Source: Adiantum capillus-veneris
Lineage: Eukaryota; Streptophyta; Polypodiopsida; Polypodiales; Pteridaceae
DNA: 64,000 nucleotides
Reading direction: 5' to 3'
NCBI GenBank assembly: GCA_014529385.2
Contig: CM043952.1
Span: 71,638,799 to 71,702,798, forward strand
Made by a program: the position numbers and the translations under genes. The first letter of the stretch is position 1. Each line of letters starts with the position of its first letter. Positions 10,900 through 21,660 of this stretch are shown in pieces. The notes under the pieces were generated by a model. That model searched no databases. It was not told where the DNA came from and saw nothing but the letters and a program-made list of their open reading frames with translations.

Positions 10900-11314
10900 A
10901 GAAGAAGAGAGTTTTAACGTCGTAGGAAACTATCCCAAAAGACGTTAAAGATTAGGTTAGATGTAGACTTACGTTAAATTAGATTTAGGTTAATTTTTAG
11001 TTAGATTTACGCTTATTTACGTTAGATCGAGTCCACGCAAGAATTACTTACAATTAAGGGTTTAGAGTTACACGAACAGTGAAAAAATCTACTCTGAAAA
11101 GATGTTAAGATGCTGTGAAGTGCTACAGCTAGAGAAGAGGCAAAGGGGTTTTGTCCACTACATGCAGTATCATGTAGATGTGGGTGTGTAGATTTCTTGT
11201 AGCCACAAATATAGGGATTGACCAATAAAGACGAGATTATAACCCGGTGGTTCTGATCTCCGTGCACCTCTAGACCGAGGTGTGCGGGGATTGGACATGA
11301 CTAGAGAATGTGAG

Positions 11315-11315
<1 letters not shown>

Positions 11316-11395
<80 letters not shown>
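11316..11395 (+). repeat. (GA)n microsatellite
   Basis: About 39 GA units directly upstream of the TNP2 start. Only about 17 units are present at the same place in CACTA-2 (57060-57094), so it is length-variable. Confidence 0.95.
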
Positions 11396-11398
<3 letters not shown>

Positions 11399-11460
11399 GA
11401 CGAAGAATGCCAATAGAATATTAAATTTGTTGTGCAGGTTATAAGATTTTTATCCTCATT

Positions 11461-13316
11461 ATGAGTAGTGACGAGGATGTGGGACCGTCTAACCGAAACA
11501 CCTATCTCTCAACGAGGGTCTTATGTCCTTGTAATCAATGCAAGCATGCTGTGCAACGGACAAGACGTGTTTCTTTGCAGCACGTTCGCGAATTTGGCGA
11601 GTTCGATCCATCTATTATAGATCGAGTTGTTGCTAATTATAACTCGTCAGACTCTGACGTTGGCCAACAAGCAGCAATCTTGCAACCCAATTGACGTGTT
11701 CGCAGGCGCTTTGGTCAAGCAGCATATGTGAGGCCACAAGATGTAGCCTCTGACAGCTCGGGGGATGATCATGCAGAGCACATTCCCAGCGAGGCAATGT
11801 TTGAGCCCGAGATTGATGAAATGATCGAGACGATCATGGATTCAGAAAGGCTTATCTATGATGATATCAAAAGTGAAGCCGATACGCCATTGTATAATGG
11901 AGCACGTATGTCTAGATTGAAAGCACTCCTGGTTCTTCTCAACATGCAGGCAAAGTTTGGATGGAGTGACACTAGCGTTACAGCGCTTTTCAGGTGATCT
12001 ATTACAATTAGTTTACTTTGATAAAACTCTACATGCAGGCAAAGTTTGGATGGAGTGACACTAGCGTCACAGCGCTTTTGAGGTGATCTATTACAATTAG
12101 TTTACTTTAATAAAACTCTAAATGTATAATGATCTGATAGATTTTTACACGACTGTATCGTATTTTTATGTTGTGTAGATTGCTTAAAGAGCACATACTG
12201 CCAGCTAACAATGTGATGCCAGATTCCCGAGATGAAGTAAGAAAGATTTTGCGAAACTTGGGATTGGATTACAATTCTATCCACGCTTGTCCTAATGACT
12301 GCATTCTTTTCAGAGGGGAATACATAGACATGGAGAAGTGTCCGAAAAGTGATTCCGAAAGATATCGAGTAGATCTCCACGGTACAAAAATTCCACAAAA
12401 GGTTTTGTGACATTTTCCTCTGCTTCATGAGCACTATCCGACGCACCGATGCACTATCCGACGGGTCTGGAAAGCCTACCAACATTCATGAGCTTAAGAT
12501 GGTTGCACAACCAATTGAAAAGCGCACAACAATGGGGTGACGAAGTGACTGAGGAAGAGTGGGAGTACTCTCGGGGTTGCGCGACCAAGGTAAGTTTGCA
12601 ATGTACGACTAGCTAGTGACTTTATTTCTAAACGTTTGAACGGCCACTCATAATCTTTGTTCGTTGTAGTATAAGTCATACACAGCAGCATGGTGTAAAA
12701 GTCGACATTTTGGGGTGGAACGGATCGACAAAAAGCGTTTTACTCAAGATTATGGAATCATGGCAAAATTTGAATAGTCTAGTCGACGATGTTCCTCTGA
12801 TGCAGATCCTGTGGTGGCGGAACTCACTTACTTCGGCACGCTACAAGAGATTTTGAGCATCGATTATAGAGGATTTTTTGTCGACTTGTTCGACGTGCAA
12901 TGGTTCAAGATAATCATGGAGGGTCGCAACGCTACTGTGCGTAGAGGAGAGTCTGGTTTTCTTGAGGTGGATTCTACTAAGAAATGGACTGACCTAAGAG
13001 ACACTTTCGTACTACCCGAGCATTGTGAACAAGTAAGTATGTAAATAGTTAACATCCCCCTTTTACAAGTTATGTGCTTGAAAGCTCTCATGTAAGTTAT
13101 GTGGCTCTGGCAGGTAATATTTCATCCTACAAAGTCTACATCATAGAGGTAGCCCCTCGTAGTGCAAGGACGTATGAAGGCTACCATGTGCCAATCACAA
13201 CGGCATCAATGGAGTTGATCAGAGAAGATGCTCAATCAGAAGCCGCTGCGGTGGTGCTAGACGAGCATCAAGATGCTACTACTCTATATGGGGTGCATGC
13301 AAAGGAGCTACAAAAT
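11461..13316 (+). pseudogene. TNP2-type CACTA transposase, deleted (CACTA-1)
   Basis: By comparison with CACTA-2 the exons are 11461-11993, 12179-12589 (internally deleted), 12670-13032 and 13114-13316, with the last coding bases continuing at 22240-22329 beyond an inserted retrotransposon. Recognisable parts: the N-terminal CPCNQC segment of the transposase-associated domain, the tnp2 signature LLNMQAKFGWSDTS and SIHACPNDCILFRGEY with CP..SDSERYRVD (one zinc-type Cys now Ser), the GDEVTEEEWEYSRGC segment, and a DUF4216-like domain (ELTYFGTLQEI..DYRGFFVDLFDVQWF). Defects: TGA at 11692, TGA at 12408, about 1.9 kb lost at about 12427-12440 (most of the catalytic region), and a probable frameshift in the last exon. 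TNP2 cuts and joins CACTA ends; this copy cannot. Confidence 0.88.
11942..12119 (+). repeat. 89-bp tandem duplication over a splice donor
   Basis: Units 11942-12030 and 12031-12119 are nearly identical. They contain the end of TNP2 exon 1, its GT donor and the start of the intron. CACTA-2 has one copy. The second unit has GAG for CAG just before the donor. Confidence 0.9.
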
Positions 13317-13890
13317 TGTTAACCCTCACGGCTCACGGACACCCATCACCTACGATGGACGCGTATTATGTATTTGGTAGAGTTAGGTACCGGGCTTGTC
13401 GGTCCAATAGGGAAAGGTAGAGTGATCGTCGATGAGAGGCGCACTTTAACTTGGACATTCAAGGGATTAGTTGGTTAAGCATGGGCGCCCAAGTGTGAAT
13501 GGGGTGAGCTCCTATAAAAGCCAACTAAACCTAATTTTTACTCATTCTCTCATTTGTGCAATTGAAGAGTGCTCTTGCTCCATCTCCATCTTCTTCTTCT
13601 TCACCTCCTTGTGTGTGTGTGTGTGAGAGAGAGAGAGAGGGAGAGTGTGTGTGCGATCGAGCATTACAAAGGCACGACGGCGGCGAAGCGGTTGAGCGCG
13701 GCACGACTGCAGCTTCTTCTTCATCGCGGCGAGGAATCCACCACGAAGGCGAGCGTAGAGCGGTGAGTGACACATCCTTTGTTTTCTTGAGCTTGCTAGT
13801 TTAGGCTTGTTGTGTGCTTGGAGCCGTTTGTGGCTCGCATACGGTGTATTGGCAAGTCCCTTGCTTCGACAGTGCGACAAGGAGCGCACA
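13317..13890 (+). repeat. 5' LTR of the Gag-protease element
   Basis: It begins TGTTAACCC and ends GGAGCGCACA. A TATA box (TATAAAA, 13513-13519) precedes a short TG/GA repeat (13611-13646). Confidence 0.93.
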
Positions 13891-13894
13891 TTTT

Positions 13895-13912
13895 TGGCGC
13901 CGATGCCGGGGA
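13895..13912 (+). promoter_or_regulatory. Primer-binding site (tRNA-Asp-like)
   Basis: TGGCGCCGATGCCGGGGA starts four bases after the LTR. From memory it matches, with one mismatch, the site of plant Tat/Athila-type gypsy elements that prime with a tRNA ending GGCGCCA (tRNA-Asp type). Confidence 0.7.
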
Positions 13913-13994
13913 TATGCCCTACACTAAGCTCGGTTAGCACTTTACGCTTCCTTGTGGTGCAATTTCTATCATAGGAAAGGCAGGGAAGGAGTGT

Positions 13995-14852
13995 GTGGAA
14001 GGTTTCTGTTTTTTGCGTTTTCTGCAATTGCTGTCAAGTTTCAATTTCTGCTATTGTCTGCGTTTTTTCAATTTCTGCATTTTCAAGTTCGGCGTTTTCA
14101 ATTTCTGCAATTTTCTGCATTTCTGCGTTTTTTCAATTTTCTGCAATTTCTGCAATTTCTGCGTTTTTTTAATTTTCTGCAATTTCTGCATTTTCTGCAT
14201 TTCTGCGTTTTTCTGCATTTTTTTCAATTTCTGTATTTTCTGCATCAACAAAAAAAAAATTTAAAAATTGTTTTGGGAAAAACAAGTTTTTTGAGAAAAA
14301 AAAAATAATCTTGAAAAAAAAAAAAGGAAAAAAAATTCGGAAATTAAAAACGCGAGCGAGCGGGCGGCGATATTTTTCGAAAATAAAAAACGTGACTCTT
14401 AAAACGAACGGGTTGGTTTGTATAAAAGATAGATCGGGATCGAGCCCAAGCCCAGGCCCAGGCCCAGGCCTCAGTCCTCAGTCTTATGATATATACTAGA
14501 TTCACTCTTATATATATACCCTACTCCCTCAAGAGAGAATGAGAGCATGTGGGACAAGTCCTCCACTCTCCTCCTTTCTCTTCCCACTTGCACCCTTAGA
14601 CTTTCTAGTTTGGGCCTAGTTCCCTACTGGAAATTGACAGTTTTAGGGATTCCGAGGGCATAGAGTGACCAAACGGAGGGCTGTAAAGCACGGCACGACC
14701 CTCTGACCGATACGCTCATTTCGAGCTATCACACGGCCCATTCCACGACACGCTCTAAAAAATCTAGCAAAAAAACAAACAAAAAACACGCTAAAAACTA
14801 GTCACAAGGCCTCCTAGAGCAGCTTTTTGACACCTTAGGGTATCAAAAGCAC
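13995..14852 (+). other. Leader with TTTCTGCAATT repeats and A-rich tract
   Basis: This is the untranslated leader between the primer site and gag. From about 14000 to 14250 it is built of irregular repeats of TTTCTGCRTTTTCTGCAATT type. An A-rich stretch (14248-14345) and a CCCAGG repeat (about 14449-14470) follow. The frames rich in Phe-Leu-Gln are products of the repeat, not genes. Confidence 0.7.
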
Positions 14853-17800
14853 ATGCACTTACGCTCTGGGCGGGTGCTAGAACACGAGCATATTGAGGGT
14901 GCCTCTGTTCATACGGACACCCATTACCCATCCACGATAGGATCTAGACCCTCAGCGGGGACACAAGGTAGCACCACCCAAGACCCTAAAATAGCCGCTA
15001 GTGATTCCTCCTCCGACTCAGAAATCATGGAAGCATACCCTACCCAAAACACTGAGAGAGAAGGCCATGCACCTCCCGAAGCTCCACAGCCTAGTACTAG
15101 TATGTTTAGCCGTTTCATGGAAACATTAAGTAGAGCTACTCGCTCGGAACCTGATGCAAATGAAGCACACGAAGGGGGTGGGGAAGTGGACTCTCCTTTC
15201 ACATCGCACGTGGACCCCACACCCCCAAAGAGTGTCCATGTGGATATCCTGCCAACTTCTTACCAAGAAGGCCCTGTTGAGCTGCCTCCTTCAGAAGTTC
15301 CCTCTAGAGTACCGTTGGTGACAAGTAAAACCACGGGGAGCAACATTGCTTCTACCTCACAAGAAACCATTAACACGTCGACTCTAAAAGGATTGTTCAT
15401 TAATGATCATTGGACATACGACCTCCACACTGAGGTGTTGACAGATCTACACTTTGGCCACGCCTACCATGTAGGATGGATAGAGATTGTACAATCCACC
15501 TCTAGTGCCACGAGCATCGAAGATCAACAGAAAATGATCTGTAATGTTATCCATGGCATTATTCAATCAGAAAGGCAAAACCGAGGGGTAAATATACTCT
15601 CAACTGGCCCCATGAGATTTCTGGATACGAGCAAGGCTCAACAGCCTACTCTATCACAAATGGAGACTCCTCTAATGAGTCCCATGGACCCATCTTACGT
15701 CATTTCACCTGGGGTCTCTATGCAATTTGAGCCTCCGAGCGAAAACTTTAGCTTCCCTAACTTGGCTCAACCCTCTATTAAGGAAAACACAGTGCTCACT
15801 CCAGGGATAAGCCTAACAGAGAATGTACCGATGACATCTACGGTTAGCGCAGTGCCACTACCTAGTGTCGTAGTACCTAATATGGGGCCTCGACCGTATG
15901 TGCCTCTAGCCCCTTATGCACACATGGCCCCCACACCTCCAATTGTACCACTTGCTTATGCTCCTCGAGTGCCGCTCCCTAGCTCTTATCCGAGTGGACC
16001 TATGCCCGGTTATGTTCCATATCCTGCATCATCTATACATATGCCAAGACCAGTACCCGTCCCTCTCCCACATATGATTCCAAGAGTACCTCCACCGGCC
16101 CTACCTCCTCACATAGGTGACTTGGCAGCGTTTGCTCAAACCATAGGTCGATCTATCGCGGAAAATGTGCGTCATGCATCTGATAGAGAGCCTAGAAGTA
16201 AGGCAGTACAAATTGCCAAACTCATGCAAAAATTCAATGGGGACGAAGATGCTAGAAAACACATTGAAGTGTTTGAACAAGTATGTGATTCCTTAGGGGA
16301 ACGCAACGAACTACATAAGTGCAATGCCTTAAGCTTGACATTAAGTGGGAAGGCTGGAGATTGGTATAGGACCCTAAGGGTGGACGAGAAAACAATCTAC
16401 CCTACCCTTCGAAGGTTGTTTCTAAAGGAGTACATACGAGAAGGTGTGCTTTGGGGTGTAGCATCTCAGCTACAGAAGGCCGAACGTAAGGAAGGAGAGT
16501 CAGTAAGGGACTTCATTAGTCGTCTAAAGCACTTAAACTCTCGTTGCCCTGTAAATGAGCGCTTCAACAATAACCAACTGCTTGATCGATTCATTCGAGG
16601 GTTGAGGAATGAAGGAATCTATAATGGACTAGTGATTAGAGGTATCACAACCTGGGAAGATGTCACTGCCAATGCAATCCAACTAGAGGACAACTTGATG
16701 ATAGCAGGCATGAGGGTGTCTACTGACACGAGATCCACTAGCTCACAAGCCATTGAGTATGAACCCATGACTGCAAAGCCCATTGCCAATGAGCCAAAGG
16801 TATTTGAGACATTCTTGACAGACCTCACCAAGGCAATCCAAGAGTCTCTTAAGGATAATCGACCCCCTCAAAATAGTCACATGTATCCAAGAAGGGAGCA
16901 ACAATGGTGTTCCATTTGCTTAGGTCCACATAGCACTAGTGAGTTCCCTACGTTTAGAGTAAAATTTAATGGAACTTGCAACGCATGTGGTAGGTATGGT
17001 CACCAAGCTAAGGATTGTTTAATGATCAAACGTATGATGGCAAATAGATCACCTGTAGCCTGGACGGATGCGCCTCGAGCTCCTGTATTGATGCCTACTC
17101 CACCGGTTGAGAAACTACCGCAACACATGGTCCCTAGATCTCAAAATGTTGTACAAGCTACACCGCTACCACCTCCTGTGCTAGGACCGCAGCCCCCGCA
17201 TCCAAGAGTCGCCCCTATGAACCAAGTGGGTTGCGAGCCATCAAATGCTTATCCAGATAGCTGTGAGGAGGAAATAGACACTAGTATTGCCTACGGACTT
17301 GATACATTGGAAGAATGTCCTATATACTACATGGAAGATTGTTGGGGACAAGTCAAGCCGGTTTATCAAGCTGCTGCTCTCGCATCCAGAGGTCAAAATA
17401 TCAACACCCAGGCTAGGAGGCCACCTCTTCAATGCTACGAGTGTGGTGGACCACATCGAGTAGCGGAGTGCCCTATTAGACTGCAAAAGAATGCTGCACA
17501 GATGCAAATAAACCAAGGGAGCACGTCTGCAATGCCAATACTCACATGTAATCGTTGTGGCATAGATCACTTGATTGCCCAATGTCCCTATAACCCAAAT
17601 GCGCCTAAAATCACACCCCTAAATTTGGTCGAAATTGCTAGTGTGACATCGCCAATACCACCCGTCGCACCTGCTTATGCGATTACACGGTCCATGCTTC
17701 AAGGGCCAGGACATATCCTCGAAGAGAGAGATACCGCGTCAGTTATCCAAGCAAAGAAAAAGAAGACACGAAGGAAGAAGTCGCAGAATACGGAAAATTC

Positions 17801-18290
17801 AAAGCCAAGTTCCAAAACAAACATAGGAACAGGAGATGACCCCGTGTATATGAATGACCTCGAGGATGATTCAGATTCAGTCGAGACAATGGAGACTAGA
17901 ACCAATACCACAAAGGGAAAGACCGACAAAGAAAACCGTAATATGGAACCAAATGAAAACCGAATAAGAGAAAACCATAAAGAGCCTCTGAAAACACCAC
18001 AAGTGTTTCCAAATCCAATCCAAGACCCCCAAGAAAAACCGCAGGGGCAAAAAGGAAAGAATCGTAAAAAGAAGATTGGGACGTACCCAAACCCAGTAGA
18101 CGAGATTGAGCAGGTGAAACATCTAAGAGGTTTAGTGGAGGAGACTCAAAGGAAACTAGAACCAGAACCCATGCACGTCAAAATTCATGACACAGTGTTT
18201 CCCACGCAAGTTCATCCACCCCACATGAACCATAGACCGTTAGCCATATCTAGTATCATCCAAGAAGGGAGTGAGGACAGGACATCATAA
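14853..18290 (+). CDS. gag: Gag of the Gag-protease element (1145 aa)
   Basis: This is a structural polyprotein forming the retrotransposon particle. The frame is uninterrupted from ATG 14853 (MHLRSGRVL, a common gypsy Gag start) to TAA 18288-18290. Residues 1-450 are Pro/Ser-rich low complexity. About 450-585 is the retrotransposon Gag domain (QKFNGDEDARKHIEVFEQV, AGDWYRTL, RDFISRLKHLNSRCP). Three zinc knuckles follow: CNACGRYGHQAKDC near 708 (CX2CX4HX4C), and two shorter CX2CX3HX4C forms, CYECGGPHRVAEC near 861 and CNRCGIDHLIAQC near 898. A fourth, near 686 (CSICLGPH), lacks its last Cys. The C-terminus is very basic (KKKKTRRKK, GKNRKKK). At 1145 aa it is far longer than most Gags. It is followed in the same frame, after one stop, by the protease ORF. 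Confidence 0.9.
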   Translation: MHLRSGRVLEHEHIEGASVHTDTHYPSTIGSRPSAGTQGSTTQDPKIAASDSSSDSEIMEAYPTQNTEREGHAPPEAPQPSTSMFSRFMETLSRATRSEPDANEAHEGGGEVDSPFTSHVDPTPPKSVHVDILPTSYQEGPVELPPSEVPSRVPLVTSKTTGSNIASTSQETINTSTLKGLFINDHWTYDLHTEVLTDLHFGHAYHVGWIEIVQSTSSATSIEDQQKMICNVIHGIIQSERQNRGVNILSTGPMRFLDTSKAQQPTLSQMETPLMSPMDPSYVISPGVSMQFEPPSENFSFPNLAQPSIKENTVLTPGISLTENVPMTSTVSAVPLPSVVVPNMGPRPYVPLAPYAHMAPTPPIVPLAYAPRVPLPSSYPSGPMPGYVPYPASSIHMPRPVPVPLPHMIPRVPPPALPPHIGDLAAFAQTIGRSIAENVRHASDREPRSKAVQIAKLMQKFNGDEDARKHIEVFEQVCDSLGERNELHKCNALSLTLSGKAGDWYRTLRVDEKTIYPTLRRLFLKEYIREGVLWGVASQLQKAERKEGESVRDFISRLKHLNSRCPVNERFNNNQLLDRFIRGLRNEGIYNGLVIRGITTWEDVTANAIQLEDNLMIAGMRVSTDTRSTSSQAIEYEPMTAKPIANEPKVFETFLTDLTKAIQESLKDNRPPQNSHMYPRREQQWCSICLGPHSTSEFPTFRVKFNGTCNACGRYGHQAKDCLMIKRMMANRSPVAWTDAPRAPVLMPTPPVEKLPQHMVPRSQNVVQATPLPPPVLGPQPPHPRVAPMNQVGCEPSNAYPDSCEEEIDTSIAYGLDTLEECPIYYMEDCWGQVKPVYQAAALASRGQNINTQARRPPLQCYECGGPHRVAECPIRLQKNAAQMQINQGSTSAMPILTCNRCGIDHLIAQCPYNPNAPKITPLNLVEIASVTSPIPPVAPAYAITRSMLQGPGHILEERDTASVIQAKKKKTRRKKSQNTENSKPSSKTNIGTGDDPVYMNDLEDDSDSVETMETRTNTTKGKTDKENRNMEPNENRIRENHKEPLKTPQVFPNPIQDPQEKPQGQKGKNRKKKIGTYPNPVDEIEQVKHLRGLVEETQRKLEPEPMHVKIHDTVFPTQVHPPHMNHRPLAISSIIQEGSEDRTS

Positions 18291-20033
18291 AGTGAGCATA
18301 CACCCTTCTTGTTGGAAAGGATGTTTAACGAAGGAATACCTGATCCCATTGAGGAATATGAGATTCCATCCTCACCAGTTCCTAGTCAAGGACCTACACC
18401 CTGCAAAATGCCAATGAATGTTGCCAAACTAGTGGACTTCATGTCTTCTGAGGTCCGAACCACGATCATAGCAAAGCTGTATGGAGATCCTGAGTTATTC
18501 CTTGCACTTCGAGCATTCCTTAACGGAGAGCTACGAACGGGATTACCGCAGTTTGCGCAACCAAATAGGCCTGACTCGATTATGATTGATGAGGAAAATC
18601 ATGTGCAATCACTTGACTTAGATGGACACGAGTCTGTGATCGAGGTACCCATTAACGAATTAGGGCAGTATTTTGAAGGCGACGAGTCTAATGCGACCCT
18701 ACCCATCACTACCAAGGGATTAACTATAAAGGGAATTCTTGATGGTGGTGCGGGAGTTAGCATCGTTACAAAAGATTGTTGGGAATCCATGGGAAAACCC
18801 CGCCTCAGTGTTACTAACATTGTGGTAAAGATGGCAAATGGTACCATAGCCAAACCTATGGGGATGCTCAAGGATCTTAAGATCAAAGTTCTAGGACACA
18901 AGGTACGACATACGTTCATTGTAATGGATTTCTCTAAACACCTTATGTCATATGAAATGATTTTAGGACGACCATTCATGAGGGAAGCACAAATGGTTCA
19001 CGATTGGTCTAAAAATCATGTCTATTTGCAATTCCAAGACTCTGTCCTTAGAGTGGATTTGGTGACTCGTAAGGTACACCCCTTAGGGAGTAAAACCATT
19101 ATTGATCATCGCTCTGACACCACAGTTCACTCGGCCCCACTACAATATTGTTACACTTGTAAGAAGGATACAGACATTGGCCAAGATTCTCCTTATATGG
19201 ATATCCTACCTGGGATGACTGAGTCGGACAATGTGGATTGGGTCCACCTAGCATCAACCATAGACACTTGGGGAAATAGAGGGACGACCTGGGTAACACC
19301 TGAGGGGGATGAAATGCATATACCCTTAAATATGCTACAAGCAATGCATATCGCTTCTGACAAGACTCATCCTAATGTAACGAAGAAAACATACAAGTGG
19401 GTCCCTAAAGCTTCTTTAGTGACCATAGCTAGTGCTAAAAAACAGAAGCCTTCTAAGAAACGTACCACTCGCTCCAAGAAAAGTAAGAAAATGTTGCGAT
19501 GGATCCCTAAACGACTATTGGAAGCCCAAGGCTACTATCAAGGAAATGATCAAATCTGGGTGCCAAAACGTAGATTGTGCTCTTACCTATCACCTGACCC
19601 AAGTGAGCCCAATCCTGTGGCTCCAAAACAAATTGAAAATCGCGGAAAGGAAAAAATCATGGAATGTTATACACCCGTTCTAGAGCTAGTTTGGGTACCA
19701 AAGAAAGAACGATTTGTTCCACCTAGCTCAGGAAGGGGGGAGTCCCATGAAGCTTCTAGCTCCTCATGTAATACATCCATAGAGGTAAAAGCTTCTACAC
19801 CGCCTCCATCTATAGTAGTGGACCTCCATGAAGCTACAAAAGAATCCACACCTCCCAGTGTTCAAGAATCACCTGATGAACCACTTCAAGTTCGATCCTG
19901 GGAGAGTACCTTACCACCCTTGCAGCTTGACGAGGCACCTAGGGTAATAGAAAACTACTGGCAAAAATCCTCACCTATTACCAACTGGAACAATTGGTTT
20001 CAAAGAGTGACAAGCTCATTTCAAACGGTATGA
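18291..20033 (+). CDS. Protease ORF with WVPK repeats, no RT
   Basis: This ORF is in the same frame as gag, separated by a single TAA. The first ATG is at 18321; the frame is open from the stop itself, so readthrough is possible. Near residues 130-245 from 18309 lies a retropepsin-like domain: ILDGGAGVSIV (catalytic Asp kept, Ser/Thr replaced by Gly as in many plant elements) and MILGRPFM. It would process Gag. Downstream are four W[V/I]PK motifs (YKWVPKAS, RWIPKRLL, IWVPKRRL, LVWVPKKE) in a basic then acidic/Pro-rich tail ending at TGA 20033. No polymerase or integrase motifs follow. The role of the WVPK repeats is unknown to me. Confidence 0.82.
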   Translation, partial: SEHTPFLLERMFNEGIPDPIEEYEIPSSPVPSQGPTPCKMPMNVAKLVDFMSSEVRTTIIAKLYGDPELFLALRAFLNGELRTGLPQFAQPNRPDSIMIDEENHVQSLDLDGHESVIEVPINELGQYFEGDESNATLPITTKGLTIKGILDGGAGVSIVTKDCWESMGKPRLSVTNIVVKMANGTIAKPMGMLKDLKIKVLGHKVRHTFIVMDFSKHLMSYEMILGRPFMREAQMVHDWSKNHVYLQFQDSVLRVDLVTRKVHPLGSKTIIDHRSDTTVHSAPLQYCYTCKKDTDIGQDSPYMDILPGMTESDNVDWVHLASTIDTWGNRGTTWVTPEGDEMHIPLNMLQAMHIASDKTHPNVTKKTYKWVPKASLVTIASAKKQKPSKKRTTRSKKSKKMLRWIPKRLLEAQGYYQGNDQIWVPKRRLCSYLSPDPSEPNPVAPKQIENRGKEKIMECYTPVLELVWVPKKERFVPPSSGRGESHEASSSSCNTSIEVKASTPPPSIVVDLHEATKESTPPSVQESPDEPLQVRSWESTLPPLQLDEAPRVIENYWQKSSPITNWNNWFQRVTSSFQTV

Positions 20034-21660
20034 TCTACCCAAGGAAGGGGGGAGTGTTTGCTGACTGTCATCATTCATTTGTTTCCCTCTCAACCTTTTT
20101 CCCTGACCTCTCAATCTCCAATCTTAGGGAATGTACATATAAAGCTTTATACTCACAAAAAAAAAAAGAGAGCAAGAGCAATTAGCAAACGAGTATGCAC
20201 ATTAAAGTCAAAACATTGACTCAGACCTACACATGTCACATTTGGTACAGTGAAACAGAAACCTATGCCATAAAACACCTTTGATCCTCATCACTTGAGT
20301 GATGGAGGGTAGGTAAGATTAGTACGATAGGAGTGTTTCTGTTTTAGAGTTGAGTGATTAGCAAAGTTCTCTTTTCCCACTAATGTGCCTCCTAGAGGTA
20401 TTGTTTGTGTTTCATAGTGTGTACAGGAACCTGTTGCTATTGATAGGATTTGGACCTTCATGGAATCTTTCTCTCGTTCACACTTCAAATCAAGCGTGAC
20501 CATCAACACAAACAGGTGTTTCTTGTCCATTAGCATTGCCCTTATCTTTTTTGCATCCATGTTTGTCTGCTTTGATTTTGATTGGTAGCATAATATTCAG
20601 CGCATTTGCTTAGTATCAAACATTTAATTCAATGTAATGTTTTGTCATAATCACTTGTCTAGGTTTAAAAATCAAGCAGTCCGACTAAGCTAGTTTGACC
20701 AAGCTAGGTATTAGAAATCTTCTCTTAATACCATGGGGAATGCCTTCCTAATAAGCAATGGTTACTTAGGTTCTTAATCCGATTTAGGCAGCATTGTATG
20801 AAATGTACTAGGGCTTTCTAGTGGGCTTAACACTAGTGACCTTTAGCTTAAGTATTATAAAGGGAGTTTACTAATGTGATGAGCCTGGGGAATGTAACAG
20901 TGTTATATGACCCCCCAAAGTTACAAAATTTAAATGTTGAAAATGAACAAGCAAAAAATCAAAGTGCCGCAATGTAAAATTTTAAGCTGGAAGAGAAATC
21001 TCAGCTTGATTTGGTACTTCACTCATATGTATTGCCTATGGTACTAGAGCCCTAGAGGTTCCCAGTGTGGGCGCTTTTCCTTGAAAAGCAAAAAACCCAA
21101 GGCATACAAAATAAGCACACACAACAAAACTGAATCAATGTGAAAAGACCTTGGGGGGTCAAAGAAAAAGTAATCAGTCAGGCGATGATTTCATGAGAAA
21201 TTCCTTTTATGGTAGCTTAACTACAAGGTTTTCTAGATATAGCCTCTAGTCAGCCCTCGAACATGAATACTTGGCTCTCGCGATTAAACAACTTAATTGA
21301 CCACAGAAAATTAAGAAGCTTACCCATGGTATTAATATTCGATCTCTAGTGCTTTTCGACCGTCAAATTAGCGACCCCAGACTTGTTTAATTTTCTACCT
21401 TTACATCTGTTTATGCATTTGATTACATTGCAATTTAATGTTCATTGCTACCAAATTGTTTGAAATTCTTTTACCAATCAATTTGTCTACCTAAAACTGC
21501 ATATGCTTTTTAAGAGAATGCAATTACTATGCCAATGTTGTTTGATTTTGCAGTGACTGAAGAAGGCTAAGGACATTCATCTCAAATGCTCTTCCACCTC
21601 GACGAACCAGCTTCAACTCAATAGCTTCCGAGGACGGAATCTACATCAGGAAGGGGGGCA
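20034..21660 (+). other. Non-coding 3' region of the Gag-protease element
   Basis: This is 1.6 kb without supportable coding sequence. A purine-rich repeat of the motif AAGGAAGGGGGGAG occurs at about 20040-20053 (right after the ORF), and GGAAGGGGGGCA at about 21649-21660, directly before the 3' LTR, is the polypurine tract. The first may be a second plus-strand priming site. Confidence 0.65.

Noticed and set aside
13952-14308. Phe/Leu-rich small proteins that look like membrane segments
   Set aside because: They come from the TTTCTGC repeat of the retrotransposon leader.
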